From Pannonibacter sp. XCT-53 (lineage in GTDB: Bacteria > Pseudomonadota > Alphaproteobacteria > Rhizobiales > Stappiaceae): a stretch of DNA of 64,000 nt. The position numbers were made by a program, and so were the translations under genes. This document shows positions 44,963-53,784 of the stretch, in pieces; position 1 is the first letter of the stretch, and each line of letters begins with the position of its first letter. The stretch covers positions 868,001 through 932,000 of the forward strand of contig NZ_JAABLQ010000001.1 of assembly GCF_009915765.1 (NCBI RefSeq), read 5' to 3'. The notes beneath the pieces were generated by a model that worked only from the letters and a program-made list of their open reading frames with translations, did no database searches and was not told where the DNA came from.

Positions 44963-45646
44963 TCAGAGGCCGGCCTGGGGGATCGGAGGATGTCCGGTGA
45001 GCCCCAGCTGTCCCTTCACCTCGTCGGCATTGCCGGCGGAGCCCAGCCAGGCGTTCATGGCGGCGTAGTACTGTCCCATGTGCTCGGCCAGCAGCGTGCC
45101 GATGTGACGGCCATTGACCTGTGTGTTTGCAGAAAGCTCTGCCAGTACCGAGACCCAGGTGGTCACGATGACGCCGGCGGCCGCGAGCCGGCGGACCGTC
45201 ACGTCGGTGATCAGAGGATTGAAGTCGGAGCAGGCGTCGACAACGACGTAGACCTCATAGCCTTCGCGCAGGGCCGACAGTGCAGGAAACGCAGCGCAGA
45301 CCTCGGTTGCCAGTCCCGAGATCACGAGCTTTCGCCGTCCCGTCGCCTCGACCGCCGCGCGGGACGCCGGATCGTTCCAGAAGTTGACATAGGGCCGATC
45401 AATGACCTGAACGTCCGGGAAGAGCGCCTTCAGCTCCGGCATGGTCGGGCCGTTCGGACCCTGAGGCCAGCTCGTGCCCATGATGACCGGGATTGAGAAG
45501 GCCTTGGCCGTCTTCGCATGTCCCAGGATGTTGTGCTTGAGCTGCATCGGGTCGATCGAGGTGAGAAACTGCATGAGACCGACCTGATGGTCGATCATGA
45601 GGAAGACGCAGTTGTCGGGCGTCAGCTCGGAAGAGGGCAGGGCCAT
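44963..45646 (-). CDS. Isochorismatase-family cysteine hydrolase (YcaC type)
   Basis: Hydrolase of 227 aa with the isochorismatase-like fold. The N-terminal Asp is in CVFLMIDHQVGLMQF, and the nucleophile Cys follows in VISGLATEVCAAFPALSA. The stretch YVNFWNDPASRAAVEATGRRK and the C-terminal region match the YcaC subgroup of unknown substrate. It is one of three such genes within 9 kb. It is convergent with the XRE-cupin gene. Confidence 0.9.
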   Translation of the reverse strand: MALPSSELTPDNCVFLMIDHQVGLMQFLTSIDPMQLKHNILGHAKTAKAFSIPVIMGTSWPQGPNGPTMPELKALFPDVQVIDRPYVNFWNDPASRAAVEATGRRKLVISGLATEVCAAFPALSALREGYEVYVVVDACSDFNPLITDVTVRRLAAAGVIVTTWVSVLAELSANTQVNGRHIGTLLAEHMGQYYAAMNAWLGSAGNADEVKGQLGLTGHPPIPQAGL

Positions 45647-45793
45647 GGCGATGTCCTTCGGGCAAGGGGGAAGTGTTCATCGGCACAGCTGCGCGCCGAT
45701 GCTCGGGCGGACCGGTCTGGTCCGTCGAGGGGCTGGCCGCCCTGCCGGATTGGGGCTGGCAGCGCGGGCTTCAGGGCTGGCGTGTGGGACCGT

Positions 45794-46309
45794 TCAGTGC
45801 GACCCGGGCAGCAGCAGCTCGACTTGGAAGGCGGGGGCGTGCGCGATCATCCGTGCCTTGTCATCCTGGGTCGGGGCAGGCGGCGTTGCGGTGCGGTCGG
45901 TCGTTGGCACGCCGGCGGCGGCAAAGAAGCGCTCCAGGCCGCCGGGCGTGCAGATGACGATCATCCGGGCTTCCGACTCGCCGACGTTGCGGAAATTGTG
46001 CGCCACGCCGCGGGCTCCGAACACGACGCCGCCGGGTCCCACGCGGCTGGCCGTGCCGGCGACGGTGAACTCCACCTCGCCGCTGATGATCACGAAAGTC
46101 TCGTGCTCGGCGTGATGGATGTGGGGCGGTGAGCCGCGTCCGGCGGGAACGATGAATTCAAAGAGGCTGAAGCTGCCGCCTGTCTCCTCGGCCGCCAAAA
46201 GCGAGGTGTAGCGGTCGCCCACCACCCACCAGGCCGGTCGCTCGTGGAGGTGGGAAATCAGCGGGACGGGAGCGGGCGTCTGCGCATCGGGGCGTGTCTG
46301 CTCGGACAT
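45794..46309 (-). CDS. Cupin-domain protein
   Basis: Small single-domain cupin of 171 aa. The metal-binding motif 1 is PPHIHHAEHETFVIISGEVEF (His, His, Glu) and motif 2 is GARGVAHNFRNVG. Such proteins may be dioxygenases, isomerases or sugar-binding proteins. It lies between two YcaC-type hydrolase genes, all on the same strand, 62 bases from the one upstream and 147 from the one downstream, and is probably co-regulated. No substrate can be named. Confidence 0.88.
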   Translation of the reverse strand: MSEQTRPDAQTPAPVPLISHLHERPAWWVVGDRYTSLLAAEETGGSFSLFEFIVPAGRGSPPHIHHAEHETFVIISGEVEFTVAGTASRVGPGGVVFGARGVAHNFRNVGESEARMIVICTPGGLERFFAAAGVPTTDRTATPPAPTQDDKARMIAHAPAFQVELLLPGSH

Positions 46310-46370
46310 GGAGATGGTCTCCGTTCAGGGGCAAGAGGATCGGCACCGGCATTCACGCCGTGCGGGCAGG

Positions 46371-46970
46371 TCAGGCAGCGTGCGGCGTCACGGGCGGCAG
46401 GACGTCGGTGAAGAGCAACCGGATCAGCTCCGAACCGTTCGCCGTCGACCAGTTCTGCGCCATTTCGGCGATGATCGTGTTGGTGGCGGTCAGGACGACG
46501 CCCGCGTCCTGCATCCGGCGCCGTGACATGTCCTCCGACAGCTCGAAGGGGGAACCGGACGCGTCCATCACCGCCTGGACCCGGAAGCCTTCCTCGACGG
46601 CATCGATGGAGGGGAAGACAAGACAGACGTCCGTCGTGACGCCGGCCATGACCAGATTGCGGCGCCCGGTCGCCAGCACGGCGGCGCGGAAGGCTTCATC
46701 CTTCCAGGCGTTGACGATGCCCTCGCGCCGCACGCGTCCGGCAAAGGCCTCAGGCAGGATTTCGGCGAGCACCGGCATAAGCGGTCCCTGGATCCGGTCT
46801 TCCTGGCTGGAGGTCAACACGACGGGCAGGTTCATGATCCGGGCGGCCTTGGCCAGCGCCAGGGCCATGCGGCCGGCGTGGGCCATGTCGATGTTGCGGA
46901 TCAGCTGCATGGTGCCGACCTGGTGGTCGATGAGGACAAAGGCAGTGTCTGCGGGGGTGAAGGGGGTCAT
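46371..46970 (-). CDS. Isochorismatase-family cysteine hydrolase (YcaC type)
   Basis: Hydrolase of 199 aa, with FVLIDHQVGTMQLIRNI at the N-terminus, NAWKDEAFRAAVLATGRRNLVMAGVTTDVCLVFPSI containing the nucleophile Cys, and VMDASGSPFELSEDMSRRRM. The ATG at 46970 is chosen because GGAG stands six bases before it; an ATG four codons upstream is weaker. It is a paralogue of the genes at 44963 and 53125. Confidence 0.9.
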   Translation of the reverse strand: MTPFTPADTAFVLIDHQVGTMQLIRNIDMAHAGRMALALAKAARIMNLPVVLTSSQEDRIQGPLMPVLAEILPEAFAGRVRREGIVNAWKDEAFRAAVLATGRRNLVMAGVTTDVCLVFPSIDAVEEGFRVQAVMDASGSPFELSEDMSRRRMQDAGVVLTATNTIIAEMAQNWSTANGSELIRLLFTDVLPPVTPHAA

Positions 46971-47130
46971 CGTCGTCTCCATGGAGGGCTCAATGCAGAT
47001 CGACATTGGGCGGGCTGCCCTGCAGGACAATGACGCCTGCGCAGATGGCAGCAGGAGGCTGACAAGAGGATCGAAACCCGACACGGGGCCAGCTCCGCGT
47101 CACCGGCCGCGCCGTCGGGCCGACAGGTGC

Positions 47131-47153
47131 TCCCTGCCAAGACGCGGCAGGGA
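47131..47153 (-). terminator. Hairpin downstream of the first AraC gene
   Basis: TCCCTGCC / GGCAGGGA form an 8-bp perfect stem with a 7-nt loop about 50 bases after the AraC stop. There is no T-tract, so it is a weak or Rho-assisted terminator candidate. Confidence 0.4.
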
Positions 47154-47199
47154 AGCGCCGCTTCGGTCTGGAAAGAAGCGACAGGCGGCCGAATGCCCC

Positions 47200-48135
47200 T
47201 TATCGACCGGTTTCAAGTTCCGGGATCAGGTCCTCGTCAAGCTCCGGAGCGGTGACCGAGCCCCGGTGCTCCTGTCGCCAACGCCCGGGCGTCGTCCCGA
47301 CCGCGCGGCGGAACACCTCGGTCATGTGGCTCTGCGTGGCAAAGCCGCAGCGGCGGGCGATGTCGGCGAGTGTTCCTTCGGTGTCGATGAGGGCGGCCTT
47401 GATGCGCTCGAGGCGCTTGCCGACGACCCAGGCATAGGGCGTGATGCCGGTTGCGGCCTTGAAGACACGGATGAAGTGATAGGGAGACAGGCCGACGGAT
47501 TCGGCCATGCCGTTGACCGTCAGGTCGCCCGTCAGATGCGCCTCGACATAGGCGGCGAGCGCCCTGCGGCGACGCAGGGTCAGGCAGGAGGCGCGGGCGG
47601 CGGTCAGGGCTGCCTGCGGATCGAGCAGGAGCGATGCGGCCGATAGCGCCGCGCTCTGAACGGCGAGGGCCCTAAAGGCGTCGGGCGATTCAAAGGCCGC
47701 GAGGGCCCGCTCCATCCGCTGCATCAGGCCGGGCACCTGGACGTTTAGACCGAGCTGAAGTGTCTGCGGCAGCCGTGCGCGCTCCAGTACTGCTGCGAAG
47801 TCATCCGTCAGGCGCAGGTGCAACGTCTGCAGCCTCGGGCTCGTGTCGTGCAATGGGGTGGCATAGAGCCAGCGCGTGCGGATCCCGGCCGGGAGAAGGC
47901 TCACCGAGCGCGACTGGACGCGGCAGTCGGTCTGTCCCGGCGCGACGGGCTCCATAAGGTCACGGCCGCGGCGGGCATACATGGCGAGCGAGAAATCCTG
48001 CGGTTCGACGACAACTTCCTGCACGCCGGATGCCCGCGGCATCGTGGCGACGGACAGGCCGGGAAACAGCTCGCGCACGCCGACATGGGGCAGCACCGCC
48101 AGCGCCTCTCGCTTGATCGGTCCGTGATGTCTCAT
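47200..48135 (-). CDS. AraC-family transcriptional regulator
   Basis: Regulator of 311 aa with an N-terminal ligand domain and a C-terminal double-HTH domain (about residues 205-300). The latter reads LTVNGMAESVGLSPYHFIRVFKAATGITPYAWVVGKRLERIKAAL and CGFATQSHMTEVFRRAVGTTPGRW. The start MRHHGP at 48135 follows GGGGAGG. It overlaps the second AraC gene by 4 bp. The two DNA-binding domains are very alike, suggesting a duplication and shared targets among the neighbouring hydrolase genes. Confidence 0.93.
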   Translation of the reverse strand: MRHHGPIKREALAVLPHVGVRELFPGLSVATMPRASGVQEVVVEPQDFSLAMYARRGRDLMEPVAPGQTDCRVQSRSVSLLPAGIRTRWLYATPLHDTSPRLQTLHLRLTDDFAAVLERARLPQTLQLGLNVQVPGLMQRMERALAAFESPDAFRALAVQSAALSAASLLLDPQAALTAARASCLTLRRRRALAAYVEAHLTGDLTVNGMAESVGLSPYHFIRVFKAATGITPYAWVVGKRLERIKAALIDTEGTLADIARRCGFATQSHMTEVFRRAVGTTPGRWRQEHRGSVTAPELDEDLIPELETGR

Positions 48136-49139
48136 CGCAATGCCTCCCCCCTGTCCGACCCCTGTTCGCGCAGCCAGCGGGCCGGCGGAACACCTGTTGC
48201 CCGACGGAAGGCCTCCGTCATGTGGCTCTGCGTGGCAAAGCCGCATTCGATTGCGATTTCAGCAAGGGTCAGGCGGCCACGCAACAACAGATCCTTCACC
48301 CGCGTGATCCGGGCTTGCAGGACCCAGGCATAGGGGCTCAGTCCGGTTTCCAGGCGGAAGGAGCGGCTGAAGTGGCTGGGCGACAGGCCGATGCAGCCGG
48401 CCATGTCTTCAAGGCAGATACCGCGACCGAGATTTTCCTCGACATAGGCGCGCACGCGACGCATGCGCGCCGGGGTCATGGTCTGGCCGGGACTCCCCGG
48501 GCCGAGCGTGCTGGAAGCCTTCAGGACGTGGGCGGCTGCCACCAGTCCGAGACCTTGCAACTCGAGGCGGTCGATCTCGTCGGTGCGGCTGGCGAGAATC
48601 GCCAGACGGTCGAACAGGGCGGCGGTTCTTGCAATCTCCCAGCCGATGCGCGGCGTCAGGGTCGATCCCGCGCGGCCCCTGCCGCAGTCCTCGGCCAGCA
48701 TGTCCTGCAGTTCCGTCCCGATGTGGAGGTGCAGCACGCGCGGCTGTCCCGTGGGCAGATGCCATTCGGTCCCCATGCCGCGGGGGATGGTGATGAAGGT
48801 CCGGGCGCGGATGCTGGCGCCGCGGCGCCAACCGGACAAGTGTCCAGATCCTGGGCCAGATCCCGGGCCTGTTCCGGGACGCATCCCGGCACCGGTAGGG
48901 AGCGGCAAGTCGTCTGCCGGCTGCCGAGTCAATCCGACGATTGGCGACAGCAGATAGACCACAACATCTGCGGCAACACCCTCGGCCGACACGACCTCCG
49001 CTTCGGGCTGGGGCGGGATGATGGCGAGGCCCAGGCCGTGGCCAAGCAGCCGCACGTGCTCCGGCGGAACCGTCGGGGCCGAGTATCCGGCTGTGTCCAG
49101 CGTGGCCAGACCAGAGCCGAGCCGGTAGCTGCCCCCCAT
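48132..49139 (-). CDS. AraC-family transcriptional regulator with an in-frame repeat insert
   Basis: Regulator of 335 aa. The C-terminal HTH_18 domain reads LEDMAGCIGLSPSHFSRSFRLETGLSPYAWVLQARITRVKDLL and CGFATQSHMTEAFRRATGVPPARW, almost the same as its downstream neighbour. The N-terminal domain carries GMRPGTGPGSGPGSGH near residues 84-99, encoded by a 12-bp tandem repeat, which probably forms a flexible loop. The 4-bp overlap makes both AraC genes one transcript. Confidence 0.92.
   Translation of the reverse strand: MGGSYRLGSGLATLDTAGYSAPTVPPEHVRLLGHGLGLAIIPPQPEAEVVSAEGVAADVVVYLLSPIVGLTRQPADDLPLPTGAGMRPGTGPGSGPGSGHLSGWRRGASIRARTFITIPRGMGTEWHLPTGQPRVLHLHIGTELQDMLAEDCGRGRAGSTLTPRIGWEIARTAALFDRLAILASRTDEIDRLELQGLGLVAAAHVLKASSTLGPGSPGQTMTPARMRRVRAYVEENLGRGICLEDMAGCIGLSPSHFSRSFRLETGLSPYAWVLQARITRVKDLLLRGRLTLAEIAIECGFATQSHMTEAFRRATGVPPARWLREQGSDRGEALR
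48844..48891 (-). repeat. In-frame tandem repeat, 12 bp x 4, inside the AraC gene
   Basis: CCAGATCCTGGG, CCAGATCCCGGG, CCTGTTCCGGGA and CGCATCCCGGCA are contiguous and encode four residues each (GSGP-like) on the minus strand. The period is a multiple of three, so unit gain or loss would keep the frame. Confidence 0.75.
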
Positions 49140-49326
49140 CCTTTCCTCCTGCCGAACGCGTGATGCTCACCCGACCGGAGCCCCAAACCACTTGGCAATT
49201 CTAACATGCAGTCACTGGTGCGACAGACGCTTACCGTGCGCCAGAGCAATAATCCGACATGATCCTGTCCGTTGGATGAAGCACGCGCGACCGGCGGCGG
49301 ACGGGCTGAATGGCCCTCGGCACGGA

Positions 49327-51000
49327 TCAGCCACAAGCGGTCCCGGCTTCTGTCTGTTGCCGCGATGCGAGGTGATGCCGGACCTCAGGTGGCGCTTCGG
49401 CAAGTGCGACGAGATTGGCCTGTGCTGCTGCGTCCTCTTGCGTCATGCGCTCGTGCTGGCGCAGGTGATCGGCCCAGGTGCTTGCAAGGAATGCCTCGAC
49501 ATGCTGGCCAGGCCGGGCAACGTCCTCCCAGATCTGCCAGCCGAATGCCCCGTCGCGGCGTCGGCGCTGCGCGAAGGCGTGCGCGGCAGCGAGGAACTCG
49601 TCCCGCTTGTCGGCCGCGACCTGCCAGGTCAGCGTGACAAGGACGGGTCCGGCTGCGGGATCTGGTGTGCCGGCTGTGACCGGCTGCGGCCAATGGCGCG
49701 ACGGTGTCAGGTCGGCGGAGCCATCGGGCAACAGGACGCGGGCGACTACCAGCGCCGAGAGTGCGAGGAGACCAGCCGCCGAAAGGAGAGCAGCATCGAC
49801 GCCGGCCACCCCGGCAATCTGCCCCCAGACCGCCGATCCGCCGGCCATCGCGCCGTAAAACACCATCAGATAGACCGCAAGTCCTCGGGCGCGCACCCAG
49901 TCGGCAAGGCTCGTCTGGGCAGCGACATTGAGCTGTGTCAGCACCGTGATCCAGGCGAGGCCCGCAAGTGCGAGCCAGGCCAGGGCGAGGCCAGGATGCG
50001 GCACCAGCGTGAGACCGGCCATGGCGACCGCTGTCAGCAGGCTTCCAGCGAGGACCAGGTGAGAGGCCGACAGCTGTCGGGCAAGGCGCGGCAACAGTAC
50101 TGCGCCGGCGACGGCCCCCGCACCGACGGCGGCGAGCATGAGGCCGTAAATGGCCGCCTCGACCTGCAGGACATCTCGCGCCAGCAAAGGAAGCAGAGCC
50201 CAGTAGGCCGAAGCGCAGAAGAAGAAGGCAGCGGCACGCAGGACCACACGGTGCATCGCCGGGGCCCGCAGGACATAGCCGAGCCCCGCAATCATGGCCG
50301 GAACGAAGCGCTCGGGCTGCCGCGTCGAGGTCGGTGGCGGCGGCCGCCACCACAGGAAGGCCGCCACGGCAACCAGGGTCGACAGCGCGTCGAGGGCATA
50401 GGCGAGGGCAACGCCCGCCGTTGCCAGGACCAGGCCGCCAAGGGCTGGACCGAGCGCCCGCGCAATGTTGATCCCCATCGAGTTGAGCGCCAGGGCTGCC
50501 CTGAGATCCCGTTTTGGCACGAGTGCAGGAACGATCGACTGGAAGGCCGGCGCCGCCAGCGCTGCTCCCGTGCCGGCGGCGAACGTGCAGGCGAGCAGCA
50601 GGGCCGGCGTCATCATCTCGGCTGCGACGAGGCCTGCCATGATCAGCGAGAGCACCGCCAGCCCGGACTGAACCGCAATCAGCAGGCGCCGGCGGTCTAC
50701 GAGGTCGGCGAGGGCACCGGCGGGCAACGCGAACAGGAAGACGGGCACCAGCAGGGCCGCCTGGACCAGCGCGACCATCAGAGGCGAGGCCGCAAGTCCG
50801 GTCATCAGCCAGCCTGAGGCGACGTCGCGCATCCAGAGCCCGGCGTTGGAGACGAGTACGGCCGTCCAGATGACAGCGAAGGCCGTCGACCGGAACGGGC
50901 TCCAGGGCGAGGGGGGCAGGGGATCGCCGGGAGACCCGGTCGGGGTCGAGGTCGGTTCCTCTGCGGGCTGAGAACCGGCAGCCCGGGATCCGGTGGTCAT
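49327..51000 (-). CDS. MFS exporter fused to a C-terminal monooxygenase-like domain
   Basis: Inner-membrane transporter of 557 aa of the EntS-like MFS_3 family. Twelve hydrophobic segments follow WSPFRSTAFAVIWTAVLVSNAGLWMRDVASGWLMT, with the loop ADLVDRRRLL. After about residue 450 a soluble domain of the antibiotic-biosynthesis-monooxygenase type follows (VLVTLTWQVAADKRDEFLAAAHAFAQRRRRDGAFGWQIWEDVA, HVEAFLASTWADHLRQHERMT). This fusion is known in the family. The gene overlaps the amidohydrolase gene by 4 bp. The exported substrate is unknown. Confidence 0.9.
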   Translation of the reverse strand: MTTGSRAAGSQPAEEPTSTPTGSPGDPLPPSPWSPFRSTAFAVIWTAVLVSNAGLWMRDVASGWLMTGLAASPLMVALVQAALLVPVFLFALPAGALADLVDRRRLLIAVQSGLAVLSLIMAGLVAAEMMTPALLLACTFAAGTGAALAAPAFQSIVPALVPKRDLRAALALNSMGINIARALGPALGGLVLATAGVALAYALDALSTLVAVAAFLWWRPPPPTSTRQPERFVPAMIAGLGYVLRAPAMHRVVLRAAAFFFCASAYWALLPLLARDVLQVEAAIYGLMLAAVGAGAVAGAVLLPRLARQLSASHLVLAGSLLTAVAMAGLTLVPHPGLALAWLALAGLAWITVLTQLNVAAQTSLADWVRARGLAVYLMVFYGAMAGGSAVWGQIAGVAGVDAALLSAAGLLALSALVVARVLLPDGSADLTPSRHWPQPVTAGTPDPAAGPVLVTLTWQVAADKRDEFLAAAHAFAQRRRRDGAFGWQIWEDVARPGQHVEAFLASTWADHLRQHERMTQEDAAAQANLVALAEAPPEVRHHLASRQQTEAGTACG

Positions 51001-52721
51001 GGGACAGGCCGGACGAGGGGCCTGCCGCCATGTCCGGGCGCCCCGAACAGCGGCACTGGGGACCAGTCCGGCAGCGGCGGCAGGGCGTCCGGTGCCAGAT
51101 GCCCGAAGCGGCCACCGGCATGAACCACATGACCGCCGACCAGCGTCAGGTCGGAGCTGATTGCCGCGATTTCAGCTTCCGGGCAGGTGAAATAGTCGCG
51201 GTCGAGAACCGCGAGATCCGCCAGCTGGCCCTCCGCGATCTGGCCCTTCCGGCCCGTCTCGCGGCTGAACCAGGCGGCATTCGCCGTCCAGTGACGCAGC
51301 GCCGCCGTGCGGTCGAGGCGATCTGCTTCCGTCCAGATCTCGTCGCCCCCACGCCCCCGACCGGACACAGCCCAATGGATGGCAAGCCAGGGATTGTAGG
51401 ACGAGACGCGCGTGGCGTCCGTGCCGGCGGCAAGGGGGACACCGGACTGAACCATTCGGCGCACCGGCATCACCGCGCGCAAGGCCGCCTCGCCATAGCG
51501 GCGCTGGTACTCCCGCACCTGGAAGGCGATCCGGTTCTGGTAGCTGATACCGCCGCCGAGACTGGCGATCCTGTCCATCGTGCGGGGTGAGATCGTCTCG
51601 CCGTGGTCGAAGATCCAGTTCAGTCCCTCGAGCCCATGCCGGCCACCCACCCGTTCGACCACATCGAGGATGCGCGCGGCGCTTTCCTCGTAGGTGCAGT
51701 GGAAGCGAAACGGCCAGCGGTGGGCCAGCAGCAGGTCCAGCACCGGTTCGAGCTCTGCTTCCATCTGCGGCGCGAGCGTGGGCCTCGGAAAGCTGAAATC
51801 CTCGAAATCATAGGCAGAAGCGACGAGCATTTCGCCCGCGCCGAGGCAGCGCAGCATGTCATCGCCCTGATCCGGAGCGACCATTTCCAGCCAGCGCTGG
51901 AAATCTGCCAGCTCGCGGCCGGGCTTCTGCGCAAACAGGTGATAGCCGATACGCACGGTCTGCTGTCCGCGGCGATGCAGCTCGCTGATGACGCCGTAGT
52001 CATCGGGATAGTTCAGGAAACCGCCGGCGCAGTCCAGCGCGGAAGTCAGTCCCAGCCCGTTCAGCGCCCGGAAGTAATGCCGTGTCGAGGTGATCTGCTC
52101 GTCGAAGGACAGTTTCGGCGCCCGGTCCAGCAGGGCATAGAGCGGTTGCGCATTGGGGCGGGCGAGCGCCAGGCCCGTCGGGCGTCCGCTGTCATCCCGC
52201 TCCAGGCGCCCTGACACGAAGGGCTCGTAGAAATGCTCGTCGATGCCGAGTGCGCGCAGTGCAGCAGCGTTCATCCAGGCTCTGTCGTAGAGGTGGAGCA
52301 CATACACGGGGACGTCTGGGGACACCGCGTTGATTTCGGCAAGCGTCGGCAGGCGGCGCTCTGCAAACTGGTCCGCCGACCAGCCGCCGACGACACGGAC
52401 CCAGGCGCCGGGCGGCGTGCGCCGGGCCTGTTCCCGCAACAGCCGGAGCCCGTCGGCGAGCGAGGGCACCTCGTCCCAGCGCAGCTCCATCGCAAAGTTG
52501 TTGCCCTGACGGATGATGTGCGTGTGGCTGTCGATCAGCCCGGGGACCACGGTTGCGCCCTGCAGGTCGATGCGTGGCGCATCGGGATGCTGCTGCACGA
52601 GATCCCTCGTGGGTCCGACCGCAGCAAACAGCCCGTCTCGGATCAGCACGGCCTCCGCATCTGGGCGGGCGGGATCCATGGTGGCGATGCGGCCGCCGAG
52701 GAGGAGAAGGGAGGAGGTCAT
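50997..52721 (-). CDS. YtcJ-type metal-dependent amidohydrolase
   Basis: Enzyme of the amidohydrolase superfamily (YtcJ/amidohydro_3), 574 aa. The metal-binding HxH is in GLIDSHTHIIRQGNNFAMELRW, later histidines occur in WPFRFHCTYEESAARILD and WIFDHGETISP, and the catalytic Asp is in GTDATRVSSYNPW. GGAGG precedes the ATG at 52721. The much longer open frame beyond it belongs to other genes in other frames. It overlaps the XapX gene upstream and the MFS gene downstream, forming a three-gene operon. Confidence 0.93.
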   Translation of the reverse strand: MTSSLLLLGGRIATMDPARPDAEAVLIRDGLFAAVGPTRDLVQQHPDAPRIDLQGATVVPGLIDSHTHIIRQGNNFAMELRWDEVPSLADGLRLLREQARRTPPGAWVRVVGGWSADQFAERRLPTLAEINAVSPDVPVYVLHLYDRAWMNAAALRALGIDEHFYEPFVSGRLERDDSGRPTGLALARPNAQPLYALLDRAPKLSFDEQITSTRHYFRALNGLGLTSALDCAGGFLNYPDDYGVISELHRRGQQTVRIGYHLFAQKPGRELADFQRWLEMVAPDQGDDMLRCLGAGEMLVASAYDFEDFSFPRPTLAPQMEAELEPVLDLLLAHRWPFRFHCTYEESAARILDVVERVGGRHGLEGLNWIFDHGETISPRTMDRIASLGGGISYQNRIAFQVREYQRRYGEAALRAVMPVRRMVQSGVPLAAGTDATRVSSYNPWLAIHWAVSGRGRGGDEIWTEADRLDRTAALRHWTANAAWFSRETGRKGQIAEGQLADLAVLDRDYFTCPEAEIAAISSDLTLVGGHVVHAGGRFGHLAPDALPPLPDWSPVPLFGAPGHGGRPLVRPVP

Positions 52722-52996
52722 GCGCGTCTGTCCTTCGGCTCGGGCGCTGCATGGGGGTCGGGTTGCGGCGGCAGATGGCCCATCACATGCGGAGCCGCAT
52801 GCTGGCGCAACCAGTCTGCCGTAAAGGCATGGCCGGCGAGATAGCGCTTGCCGGCCGAAACGGCCTGCTCCCCGGCCAGAATGCCGAACAGGCCGATGAG
52901 CGCGATCACCGGCGGCGCCGGCGACCGGACCCCGGACAGTCCGTAGATGACCCCGACCACCAGACCGAGGCCGAGGGTGACGAGATAGGCATTCAT
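52718..52996 (-). CDS. XapX-domain (DUF1427) small membrane protein
   Basis: Protein of 92 aa with two membrane segments in MNAYLVTLGLGLVVGVIYGLSGVRSPAPPVIALIGLFGILAGE; the GVRSPAPP turn between them is the XapX signature. The C-terminal tail is soluble and proline-rich. The function is unknown, but the domain often accompanies hydrolase and permease genes. It overlaps the amidohydrolase gene by 4 bp. Confidence 0.88.
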   Translation of the reverse strand: MNAYLVTLGLGLVVGVIYGLSGVRSPAPPVIALIGLFGILAGEQAVSAGKRYLAGHAFTADWLRQHAAPHVMGHLPPQPDPHAAPEPKDRRA

Positions 52997-53020
52997 CGGG
53001 CTCTCCTGGCCTGGTCGGGC

Positions 53021-53084
53021 AAAAAAGGCGGCGCGCGCCTGCCCGCAGATCGGGCAAGTCGGCGGGGGGAACGGCGCGCGCCGC
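53021..53084 (-). terminator. Strong terminator between a YcaC-type gene and XapX
   Basis: The perfect 12-bp arms GCGGCGCGCGCC (53028-53039) and GGCGCGCGCCGC (53073-53084) enclose a second perfect hairpin TGCCCG-CAGAT-CGGGCA (53040-53056). On the minus strand the stem is followed by CTTTTTT (from 53026). It should end or attenuate the transcript of the gene at 53125. Confidence 0.75.
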
Positions 53085-53124
53085 AGGCGAGAGGACCTGC
53101 CGGGGGGACGGCAGGCATCCCGGC

Positions 53125-53784
53125 CTAACCGGCTTCCGAGGCGTGCTCGCCGAGCATGGTCTTGGCGTAGACCAGCCCGATGCCGTAGGCGCCGCCGTAG
53201 CGTTTCGCGATCGAGACCGTCGTGTCGTAGGTGTCGCCACGGGCCCAGTCCCGCTGCAGTTCAAGCAGGTACTGCAGGGCAGTCATCGGCCGCGCTCCGG
53301 CCTGCTGCATCCGCTCCATCGCGCGACCATGCGCCTCGGCCGAGACGTCGCCGCAGGCATCCGCGATGACATAGACCTCGAAGCCCTGGGCGAGCGCCGA
53401 CAGGGCCGGGCCGACAATGCACACGCTCGTCCAGAGCCCCGCCAGAACGATCCGGCCGCGTCCGATGCGGTTGATCTCCACCGCAATGCGCGGATCTTCC
53501 CAGGTGTTCATGGTGGTGCGGTCAATCGCGGCCTGCCCCGGAAATGCGGCGGTAATCTCCTCGAACATGGGGCCGGAGAAGCTCTTCTCCGCAACGGTCG
53601 TGAGGACCGTCGGGACGTGGAAGGCGGCCGCCGCCGAGGCAACGAGGCCGGCATTGTTGCGCAGTTCGATCGCATCGATCGACTTGGTGGCAAAGGCCAT
53701 CTGCGACTGATGATCGATCAGGACAAGCGTATGGTCGCCCGGCGACAGCAGGGACTGGCCAGGGGCAGCTACGGCGGTGGGCAT
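53125..53784 (-). CDS. Isochorismatase-family cysteine hydrolase (YcaC type)
   Basis: Hydrolase of 219 aa. HTLVLIDHQSQMAFATKSIDAIELRNNAGLVASAA is the N-terminal part with Asp, followed by AIDRTTMNTWEDPRIAVEINRIGRGRIVLAGLWTSVCIVGPALSAL with the nucleophile Cys and YVIADACGDVSAEAHGRAMERM. It is the YcaC form linked to XapX and amidohydrolase genes in other proteobacteria, but a terminator lies between it and XapX here. Confidence 0.92.
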   Translation of the reverse strand: MPTAVAAPGQSLLSPGDHTLVLIDHQSQMAFATKSIDAIELRNNAGLVASAAAAFHVPTVLTTVAEKSFSGPMFEEITAAFPGQAAIDRTTMNTWEDPRIAVEINRIGRGRIVLAGLWTSVCIVGPALSALAQGFEVYVIADACGDVSAEAHGRAMERMQQAGARPMTALQYLLELQRDWARGDTYDTTVSIAKRYGGAYGIGLVYAKTMLGEHASEAG

